From Firm-04 sp045642925 (GTDB lineage Bacteria > Bacillota > Clostridia > Oscillospirales > Ruminococcaceae): 48,577 nt of DNA. Of this stretch, positions 15,183 to 21,917 are shown in pieces; position 1 is the stretch's first letter; each line of letters starts with the position of its first letter. Both the position numbers and the translations under genes were made by a program. The stretch is taken from positions 1 through 48,577 of the forward strand of contig JAZUJW010000050.1 of NCBI GenBank assembly GCA_045642925.1, in the 5' to 3' direction. The notes beneath the pieces were generated by a model. The model had not been told where the DNA came from, ran no database searches, and was given only the letters and a program-made list of their open reading frames with translations.

Positions 15183-17675
15183 TCATGAACCTGCATTCTC
15201 TGCGGGTGCTTCTTCTGTCGGCGGCTCGTATGTCGGAATCAACTGCACAGGAATACATACCTCTTTTGCCCGCAAGCCAAAACATTCCTGCAACGTGATA
15301 CGCATTCGCAGTGCATTACATTCGGCAGGAATATGCTGCGGAAGCAAAATCGCAGGTGTTGTGTAGCAAAGACGCGGCGGTATACGCACCGCTCTTGTGC
15401 AGTAGACTTCACCTGTTTCAGGATGTTCCAACTGCAAATGCAGTGTCACAACCGCAAGATTGGCGGCAGTATGCTCTGCACGGGAAATGCCGATCGGAAT
15501 CTTGTTATATAGGGTGCGGTGCATCATCATGGTGCAGGGGCATCCAAGATAGGTTTCCGTAGTGTGTTCAGGAAAACGAATACCGATGTGCGGAATTTCC
15601 TGATACACTGCTTCATATGCAGCTACATACTTTTTCCGTTGTTCCGCAGACATTCCATAACGGGCACGGTACTGCATCGCCAGTTTCTTCTTCTGCCGAT
15701 TATCCTGCAAAACTGTCCGTTCATCCGTAAAACCTTTCTGCAATCCGGCAAACTGTCTGCCGCGTTCATAGTTGTCGCTGTAGAAATTCTCAAAAAGATA
15801 CTGCTTCGGTGTCACGCCTTTTTCTTCACCGCCGATATTCGGCCATGAAAGCGTTGCATATGGTTCAGGGGCATACTGATCCGGATGTTCGGCGGCGCAG
15901 TAATTAAAGTAAATGCTCCATTCATCATACCCCTGCCGTACCATCTCCGGATGCTTTGCGATCACTTCCCGATACCACTGCCGATTGATGATTTGCGGCT
16001 GATGGGAGGAATACTGTAAGGTCGGATACCCCTGCGACTGCAAAAAGCGCAAGGTGCGGAAATGGCAGTAATCATAAGAATACAGCGCAGAAATGCGATA
16101 TTTCCATGTGCGGATATCGGAAAAATAGTAGCCGCGGTATTTGCCGTCCCGATAGAATACTTCTTCGGAAAGCATCTGCATCGGACGATAATCGTCATCG
16201 CACATGATGAATTCATCATCCAGCACATCCAAGTCCATTGCCAGACAACGCAGGAAGAAATTGCGCGTTGAATGGTCAGGCGGAAGCGTTTTTCCTGCAA
16301 GAAGGGTATCGTCCGTGACTGTGGTCAGCTTCAGCCTGCCATGATATTCCGTTTGCAGAAACTCTGCCATCGCATCGGGACAGCAAACGACCAATTCCTG
16401 CAAAAACGGCATGAATGTTTCAATATACGGCAATGTCGCAAGAATCGGTTCGGGACGCGCCGATAAAAAGACAATCTGCTTCACAGGTTGATGCGGGAAT
16501 CGTTCCCCGTTCCGCGGCGTGGAGAGCAATGCTTCCATTTTTTCAGCGGTTTCTGTCCAGCACGGCGGCTGATACTCATTCAAAAGCTGCTGCTTCTTCA
16601 TTTCATATACAAATGGATTTTCATGATACTGCAGCACGATTTTTGCAAGTGCCGCAGCGTCATCGGGCGGGAAATAATCTCCGAATGCCCCGCCGATTTC
16701 CTGCATCACAGGCAAATCTGAACACAGCACAGGAATACCGTGCATCAATGCCTCAATGGTCGGCAGACCATAGCCTTCCGCATAGGAAGGAAACACCACC
16801 ATGAATGCTTTCTGATAGAGAAAGTCCAGCGTGGCATCATTGACGCCTGAAAACACAAAAATACCGTTTTCATACTGCGGAAGCGCCTGAATACGCTCCA
16901 GCAAAGGCTGCATATCCCATCCGATTTTTCCGACAATGACCACATCCACGCCCGTCTGAGAAAGATATTGCTCGTAGGCATCGACCAGCACTTTGTGGTT
17001 TTTGCGCGGTTCGATCGTGCCAACCGTCAGCAGAAATTTCCTGCCTTGCATCTGACGGACGATTTCGGCGTCTATGCCGCCTTCTTCATGAGAAGGGGCA
17101 AATGGCGCAGTGAAATCCGCACCCAACGGAATATGGTGCATTGGTTTCGGCGGGAGATGCAATTCTGCAAACAACTGCGTTAAATCATCTGCAACTGCCT
17201 GTGATGTGACAATGATATCGTCAGCATAGGTCATATGCGCCGTGATGAATTCCATGAACCGCAAAAGTGTCTGCGGCACCATGTACTGCGGACAGCGAAT
17301 CGGAATGATGTCATGTATCAATACAAAAATTCGTATCTGCTTATTTTTCAGAATTGGCAGCAATTCACTGCGGCTGGGAAGCGTATGCCAGCTGCTATTG
17401 AGTTCCAGAAAGGATGAACCTTCTACCAATTCTTCAGGGCGCACAAACTGCGCAGTCAGGCACTCTTCCTTATCCGCAAGCAGTCCGTCCGCAGTCAGCA
17501 GAAAACGGTCTTTATCTGCAATTTGATAGGCGTGTTGCTCAATATTATACGAAAGCAGACAAAGCGGCATTCCGTCTGCCGCAAGACGCAGAATACATTC
17601 GCTTACTACGCGCGAGATGCCCGTATATCGCGGAAGCTTTAGCAGATTGGTGATGTCAATGTAAATCGGTTTCAC
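15183..17675 (-). CDS. Large composite glycosyltransferase (GT4 domain plus second transferase-like domain)
   Basis: The protein has 830 residues. Residues about 1-400 form a GT4/GT-B transferase: nucleotide-sugar domain start KFLLTVGTIEPRKNHKVLVDAYEQ and the E-x7-E type motif in SYAEGYGLPTIEALMHGIPVLCSD. Residues about 405-690 look like a separate domain with FIMCDDDYRPMQ, a DxD-like acidic cluster typical of GT-A metal sites, but I cannot name its family. The last about 100 residues are beta-rich and unassigned. The start is GTG at 17675, overlapping the previous stop as GTGA, with GGAGGCGGAA upstream; longer readings have low-quality N-termini. It probably adds more than one linkage of the exported polysaccharide. 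Confidence 0.82.
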   Translation of the reverse strand: MKPIYIDITNLLKLPRYTGISRVVSECILRLAADGMPLCLLSYNIEQHAYQIADKDRFLLTADGLLADKEECLTAQFVRPEELVEGSSFLELNSSWHTLPSRSELLPILKNKQIRIFVLIHDIIPIRCPQYMVPQTLLRFMEFITAHMTYADDIIVTSQAVADDLTQLFAELHLPPKPMHHIPLGADFTAPFAPSHEEGGIDAEIVRQMQGRKFLLTVGTIEPRKNHKVLVDAYEQYLSQTGVDVVIVGKIGWDMQPLLERIQALPQYENGIFVFSGVNDATLDFLYQKAFMVVFPSYAEGYGLPTIEALMHGIPVLCSDLPVMQEIGGAFGDYFPPDDAAALAKIVLQYHENPFVYEMKKQQLLNEYQPPCWTETAEKMEALLSTPRNGERFPHQPVKQIVFLSARPEPILATLPYIETFMPFLQELVVCCPDAMAEFLQTEYHGRLKLTTVTDDTLLAGKTLPPDHSTRNFFLRCLAMDLDVLDDEFIMCDDDYRPMQMLSEEVFYRDGKYRGYYFSDIRTWKYRISALYSYDYCHFRTLRFLQSQGYPTLQYSSHQPQIINRQWYREVIAKHPEMVRQGYDEWSIYFNYCAAEHPDQYAPEPYATLSWPNIGGEEKGVTPKQYLFENFYSDNYERGRQFAGLQKGFTDERTVLQDNRQKKKLAMQYRARYGMSAEQRKKYVAAYEAVYQEIPHIGIRFPEHTTETYLGCPCTMMMHRTLYNKIPIGISRAEHTAANLAVVTLHLQLEHPETGEVYCTRAVRIPPRLCYTTPAILLPQHIPAECNALRMRITLQECFGLRAKEVCIPVQLIPTYEPPTEEAPAENAGS

Positions 17676-19168
17676 GCTTCCGCCTCCTCTGCATCGGTTT
17701 CTGTTTCCTCCGCCTGCAAAACCGCCGTGGTGAACGGATTGAATGCAATGCGGGTATATTTTTCGGTTCGCATCGTAGAATTGACGGCAGAAGACACCAG
17801 ACAATGCTCGAATGCCGTTCTGCCAAGACGCTCTGCTTCTGCTTCCCAATATGGACAGCCCGTTTCATCGGGCAGACTGTTGTAGAACGTCAGATACACC
17901 GCTTCAATGAAACTCCGCACATTGTAATTGTGATTCAGCAGTGCGGTCACATCAGCAATTTCTCCGCCTTTCTCTGCGCTCACCAGTAAGGCTTCTTCGG
18001 AAAACGGCATGGGAATGCCCTGTTGCTGCATCGTATCCTTCACCATCGCATAGAGTGTGCGGTACGGCTGCAGCGGCTCAGGCGGGGAAAGCGGCGGGAA
18101 ATGCTCCATAAAACTGCGAAGATATGCGGTAAACATCTGAACGCCATGACGAATGTCAATGGCTTGCAGACGCTCTTTCTGCTGTTTGCAGATGCTTTGC
18201 CGCAGTCCTGCATCCGCACAAAGCCGCATCATGACCGCAGACACAAACACGGCATCTTTTCGGTCAAGCAACACACCGGCACCATCCAGAAAAGCAGCAG
18301 TCCCCTCCCCGTGATAAGCCAGCACGGGAATATCATATGCCATTGCTTCTGCCATCGGCACGGAAAAGAATTCGCACTCACTCATAGAAACCCAGAGATG
18401 CGCATTGCGATAAAGTGCAAAAAGTTCTTTTTTACTGCATTTTCGGTAAATATCAAAATGACAGATGCCCAGCGCTTCTGCATATTGCTGCAAACTGTCG
18501 GCATATGCACCAAACGGATTCTCCGTGCCTGCCAGAATCAGGCGCGTGTCAGGCTGATGCCGCTGCATACAGGCAAACGCAGAAATCAAATCTTCCAGAC
18601 ACTGATGCGGGGCAATCACACCTGTCCACAAAACCGTACAAAGTCCATCGGACAGATGCTGTGAAAGCGCGGCATCGGGCTGTTCGGTTTCCAGTGGAAG
18701 TTCAAATAACTGCGGCACAACCGTAATTCTTTCTGCACGGAAACCACAAGCCGCCAAAGCATCTTTTCCTGCTTCGGAATCCGTCAGACAGGAATCGAAT
18801 TTTCCGCGCAGAAACGACAAATCCTGCAAGGCTTGCAGATATTGTGATGCGGTATCGGGAAAGTCTGCACGGTAAAAAGCAGGTGTGGGGATGCCGCGAT
18901 AAAACAAAATCTTCCGACAGTTCAGTTCCGTCACCATGCGGTTTATGCAGCTGCCGTCTGTGAGATGCAAAATCACAATGTCATCCTCACGAATCTGCGG
19001 CATTTCCGCGAATGTTCCAATGCCGTATTCCTGCACTGTCCTGCAAACCTGTTCCGCATAGACTTCTGCCGAAAAGCCCATATTTTCGATGATATGCTTG
19101 CGAATCAGAATATCCTGCGTGACAGCATCACCATCGCGCAAACTTGCCGCAATCTGATAGACTGTCAA
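17672..19168 (-). CDS. GT4-family glycosyltransferase with C-terminal DUF4214-like tail
   Basis: The protein has 498 residues. Residues 1-360 are a GT-B fold of family GT4, with WTGVIAPHQCLEDLISAFA and the catalytic E-x7-E in MSECEFFSVPMAEAMAYDIPVLAY. Its start, VYQIAASLRDGDAVTQD, parallels VYQ-type starts of the GT4 encoded at 19705-20778, so the two are diverged duplicates. Residues about 425-475 (NYNVRSFIEAVYLTFYNSLP, then GCPYWEAEAERLG) look like a DUF4214 repeat, known in some secreted and glycan-related proteins; this is pattern-based. The start is TTG at 19168, overlapping the coiled-coil gene's stop as TTGA, with GGAGGC eight bases upstream. It also overlaps the next gene by GTGA. Confidence 0.87.
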   Translation of the reverse strand: MTVYQIAASLRDGDAVTQDILIRKHIIENMGFSAEVYAEQVCRTVQEYGIGTFAEMPQIREDDIVILHLTDGSCINRMVTELNCRKILFYRGIPTPAFYRADFPDTASQYLQALQDLSFLRGKFDSCLTDSEAGKDALAACGFRAERITVVPQLFELPLETEQPDAALSQHLSDGLCTVLWTGVIAPHQCLEDLISAFACMQRHQPDTRLILAGTENPFGAYADSLQQYAEALGICHFDIYRKCSKKELFALYRNAHLWVSMSECEFFSVPMAEAMAYDIPVLAYHGEGTAAFLDGAGVLLDRKDAVFVSAVMMRLCADAGLRQSICKQQKERLQAIDIRHGVQMFTAYLRSFMEHFPPLSPPEPLQPYRTLYAMVKDTMQQQGIPMPFSEEALLVSAEKGGEIADVTALLNHNYNVRSFIEAVYLTFYNSLPDETGCPYWEAEAERLGRTAFEHCLVSSAVNSTMRTEKYTRIAFNPFTTAVLQAEETETDAEEAEA

Positions 19169-19686
19169 GATGATTCGCCTCCATGTTCCAACATATCCAG
19201 TTCTTTTGTAAGCGCTTCGACCTGTGCACGTAATTTCTCGATTTGAACATTCTGTGCCCGCAAACGGGCTTCCAGTTCCCGCTGACGCTCGTCAAATTCT
19301 GCCTGCACCGCATATTCACGGTTGATATAACCGCGAACGTGCGTAAAAATACGCGATACCGCCAGATTCACGGTGTTCTGTTCCTTGACAAGCGGCAAAA
19401 AGAGAAATGCCGCCATTTTGCGCAGAACACGCTTCACGGGCTTGACCAGAATCGAAATGCCTTTGCGGTAAGAGGTCAACTCCTGATAATACGATAATTC
19501 ATGCCGTTCGCCCAGCATCGCAGTATCATTCAGAAATGCATGGCGGTCAAATGTGCCGCATTCTCTGCGGTATTTTTCCTTGCGGAATGCTTCAAATGTC
19601 AACGAAACAGGCAATTCATCCGACGCTTGACACTGCCGTTCCACTTCTTTCAGCATTTGCTGAATTTCCGTACAATTGGTGTTCAT
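19165..19686 (-). CDS. Coiled-coil protein of the polysaccharide operon (paralog 2)
   Basis: The protein has 173 residues and no family name I can give. Residues about 25-70 are shared in pattern with the product of 20775-21299 (F-E-A-F, then C-TFD). A block at about 68-110 is clearly conserved between them: ELTSYRKGISILVKPVKRVLRKMAAFLFLPLVKEQ. It has a basic amphipathic stretch followed by a short hydrophobic patch. Residues about 125-168 form a continuous heptad coiled coil. Similar basic/hydrophobic plus coiled-coil segments occur on O-antigen methyltransferases and transferases, where they contact membrane and partners. It is fused by a TTGA overlap to the downstream GT4, implying fixed stoichiometry. 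Start follows GGAG by 7 bases. Confidence 0.75.
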   Translation of the reverse strand: MNTNCTEIQQMLKEVERQCQASDELPVSLTFEAFRKEKYRRECGTFDRHAFLNDTAMLGERHELSYYQELTSYRKGISILVKPVKRVLRKMAAFLFLPLVKEQNTVNLAVSRIFTHVRGYINREYAVQAEFDERQRELEARLRAQNVQIEKLRAQVEALTKELDMLEHGGESS

Positions 19687-19704
19687 TCGAACGCTCCATT
19701 CTGT

Positions 19705-20778
19705 TTACGAATCAATAAATTCTTGCAGATACGTTACAATCTGCATTTTGATCTTTTCATATGCAAAATCTTCCAGCCGCTTCCGTTCTGCGGCAATGAG
19801 CTGACCACGCAGTGCTTCATCCGTCACGACACGTTCCATCACCTGTGCGACAAACTGCGGTTCTTTACTGTCTACCACAATGCCTGCCCCACCCAGCGTT
19901 TCCGGAACTGCACCTGCATCATACGCAATGACGGGCACGGAAAATGTCATTGCTTCCAGCATCGGAACGCAGAATCCCTCATGTTCACTCATGCACAGAA
20001 AAACATCTGCGGTCTTGTATATCGCCAGAATCTCAGGGAAGGAAATATGCCCCGGGAACATAATATTCTGTGCATCCAGTGCGCGGATATAATCCTGCAA
20101 ATCGGGAAAATACATTCCATCCGCATTGGCACTGCCTGCCAGAATCAAGCGGGCATTCGGACGAACGTGCTTCTGGTAGCAGTCGAAGATCCGGATCAGG
20201 TCTTCATGCTTTTTGTTTGGCGCAATGCGTCCGACAAAAACAATATTCGTCATCCCATCCGAAAGCTTCTGCACCATGTCGGCATCGGGCGTTTGTTCAT
20301 AATCTTCAAACGGCACAATAATAGGCATGACCTGAATCAAATCAGCATCATATCCCATTTGAATCATATCGCGCTTGCTGAATTCCGAAGCGCAGAGATA
20401 GCCGTCAAATTTCCCGCACATTTTCCGGATATCCGAAAGCCCTCTGCGACAGTTCTCAGAAGCATTCATGTTGTCGATATCGAAAAAGTGATACGGGGTA
20501 ATATTATGATAAAACAGGATTTTTCTGCATGGAAACTCCGAAACCTGCAAATTCAGCGGAGAGCCGCTTCCCATATGATAAATGATAATATCATCGAAAG
20601 CGAGCTTCGGTAGCTGTCCATACGAAAAAGTATTTTGTTCCTTGATTTTAGGAGAAATCGTGGATGCATATACCGCAGTCGGGATTCCCATGCTTTCAAT
20701 AACGTGTTTCACCGCGATGATATGATTTCCAATCGCATCGCCAAAGTTCAGCGAGTCCACAATCTGATAAATGTTCAA
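19705..20778 (-). CDS. GT4-family glycosyltransferase
   Basis: The 357-residue protein is a standard-length GT4 enzyme. The C-terminal nucleotide-sugar half shows NIVFVGRIAPNKKHEDLI, RLILAGS and the retaining E-x7-E motif in SEHEGFCVPMLEAMTFSVPV (the two Glu flank the EGFCVPML core). Members transfer mannose, rhamnose, glucose or similar from NDP-sugars with retention; the donor is not decidable. The start is TTG at 20778, giving a TTGA overlap with the coiled-coil gene, with GGAGG six bases upstream. The same junction is found at the second coiled-coil/GT4 pair. An 18-base gap precedes the next coiled-coil gene. Confidence 0.9.
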   Translation of the reverse strand: MNIYQIVDSLNFGDAIGNHIIAVKHVIESMGIPTAVYASTISPKIKEQNTFSYGQLPKLAFDDIIIYHMGSGSPLNLQVSEFPCRKILFYHNITPYHFFDIDNMNASENCRRGLSDIRKMCGKFDGYLCASEFSKRDMIQMGYDADLIQVMPIIVPFEDYEQTPDADMVQKLSDGMTNIVFVGRIAPNKKHEDLIRIFDCYQKHVRPNARLILAGSANADGMYFPDLQDYIRALDAQNIMFPGHISFPEILAIYKTADVFLCMSEHEGFCVPMLEAMTFSVPVIAYDAGAVPETLGGAGIVVDSKEPQFVAQVMERVVTDEALRGQLIAAERKRLEDFAYEKIKMQIVTYLQEFIDS

Positions 20779-21299
20779 TGCAATCCTCCTTTTTCGCGGA
20801 GATTACGCAGACGTTCCTGTAAAGCGGCAGTCTGTGCCGCAGTCTGCGCCAAAATCCTGTCTGCCTGTTCGATGCGGCATTCTGCCAAGTCTTGTTCACG
20901 CCGCATTTCCGTTTGCAGATGGTTTCTGTCCTGACTGCAAAACCGCAAAGTCTGTTCCGAAAGCCGTTCCATCTGCGCATTGATACGGGTTTGCTCCCCC
21001 ACCAGCGGCAGAAACAGAAAAGCAAGCATTTTTCGCAATATCTTTTTACAGCATTTCACCGGAATGCTGAAGATTTTGCGGTAAGAAGTCAAAGGCTGGC
21101 CGTATGCATATTGTCCATGTTCACGCATCGTCCGTACTTCCGAAAGCATTGCATCCACACAAAAAGTACGGTCATCCGCATGGTATTTGGCATTCCAGAA
21201 TGCTTCAAACGAGATGCCGCATTCATATGGTTCAGACTGTTCCAGTTCAGCACGAATTTCCTTCAGCACGGCTTCTGCCGCAGGACTGTTTTGATTCAT
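20775..21299 (-). CDS. Coiled-coil protein of the polysaccharide operon (paralog 1)
   Basis: The protein has 174 residues and is the first gene of the operon. The conserved block at about 75-115 (LTSYRK, then FSIPVKCCKKILRKMLAFLFLPLVGEQ) matches the paralog at 19165-19686. It has the same basic amphipathic stretch, the AFLFLPLV patch and a following EQ-x3-N. A coiled coil covers about residues 120-172 (EQADRILAQTAAQTAALQERL). No catalytic motif is seen. A membrane-associated scaffold or length-control partner for the following GT4 is my inference, by analogy with the coiled coil of WbdD. I start it at ATG 21299 after GGTGA; an ATG at 21311 lacks a ribosome site. Confidence 0.74.
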   Translation of the reverse strand: MNQNSPAAEAVLKEIRAELEQSEPYECGISFEAFWNAKYHADDRTFCVDAMLSEVRTMREHGQYAYGQPLTSYRKIFSIPVKCCKKILRKMLAFLFLPLVGEQTRINAQMERLSEQTLRFCSQDRNHLQTEMRREQDLAECRIEQADRILAQTAAQTAALQERLRNLREKGGLH

Positions 21300-21375
21300 G
21301 TTTCTCACCATTCTACGAAAAAATCAGTTTCATTGGTTGCTATACATATTATGTGCCTTTCCCGCACATTCTTTC

Positions 21376-21404
21376 ATTATAGCATAGGAATGTATCTCTG
21401 TCAA
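21376..21404 (-). promoter_or_regulatory. Consensus sigma-A promoter of the polysaccharide operon
   Basis: Minus strand: -35 TTGACA (21404-21399), 17-base spacer, -10 TATAAT (21381-21376). Both hexamers are perfect. It drives seven closely spaced or overlapping genes down to 13619. Confidence 0.92.
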
Positions 21405-21410
21405 GAATAA

Positions 21411-21451
21411 AGACAACACCGTACAGAGCCATGACTTTGTACGGTGCTGAA
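21411..21451 (-). terminator. Stem-loop after dtd, apparently a vestigial copy of the inverted-repeat element
   Basis: The stem CACCGTAC/GTACGGTG (21417-21446) begins right after the dtd stop and, read on the minus strand, is followed by TTGTCTTTATT. Its arms (ACAACACCGTACAGAG and CTTTGTACGGTGCTG) match the termini of the inverted-repeat elements (GGCAACACCGCACAAAG) with few changes. It therefore looks like a decayed short copy now serving as the terminator of the alr-dtd operon. Confidence 0.65.
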
Positions 21452-21452
21452 A

Positions 21453-21917
21453 TTAATGATTCCGAGGTTTTTTGAGGTCATCTGTGTCAAGCCAGATGGT
21501 GAACGGCCCGTCATTTTCCAAATTGACTTTCATATGTGCGCCAAATACGCCACAGTCAACGTGCGCGACCGATGCACGGCACCGCGCCACAAATGCCTCG
21601 TACAGACGATTGGCTTCATCGGGTGGGGCGGCATGGGAAAAACTCGGCCGCGTTCCCTTGCGGCAGTCAGCACAAAGCGTAAACTGCGATACCACCAGCA
21701 AACTGCCGCCAATATCCGCAAGGCTACAGTTCGTTTTGCCTTCTTCATCCGAAAAAATGCGCAGTTTCAGCATTTTATCGCAGAGCAATTCCATATCGTC
21801 ATCCGTGTCGGCTTCCGTGACACCTAAAAGGACGAGAAATCCGCGCTCAATACTGCCTGTCAGGACACCTTCCGCTTCCACAGTCGCGTGCGTCACACGC
21901 TGAATCAATGCCCGCAT
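21453..21917 (-). CDS. dtd: D-aminoacyl-tRNA deacylase
   Basis: The 154-residue protein is full length for DTD. It carries the active-site motifs VVSQFTLCADCRKGTRPSF (with SQFTL) and NDGPFTIWLDTD, the GP-containing loop that excludes L-amino acids. The N-terminal start MRALIQRVTHATVEAEG is typical. It removes D-amino acids (and glycine) from mischarged tRNA in the cytoplasm. It is the last gene of the alr-led operon; its start follows GGGAGG by seven bases and overlaps the metH 3' end by 13 bases. Sharing a transcript with alanine racemase fits: the D-Ala maker and the D-Tyr/D-Ala-tRNA editor would be expressed together, though that is inference. Confidence 0.95.
   Translation of the reverse strand: MRALIQRVTHATVEAEGVLTGSIERGFLVLLGVTEADTDDDMELLCDKMLKLRIFSDEEGKTNCSLADIGGSLLVVSQFTLCADCRKGTRPSFSHAAPPDEANRLYEAFVARCRASVAHVDCGVFGAHMKVNLENDGPFTIWLDTDDLKKPRNH

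Noticed and set aside
17676..17849. N-terminal extension of the composite glycosyltransferase
   Set aside because: The extra residues are out-of-frame translation of the upstream GT4 tail; the GTG at 17675 has a good ribosome site and the overlap geometry of the operon.
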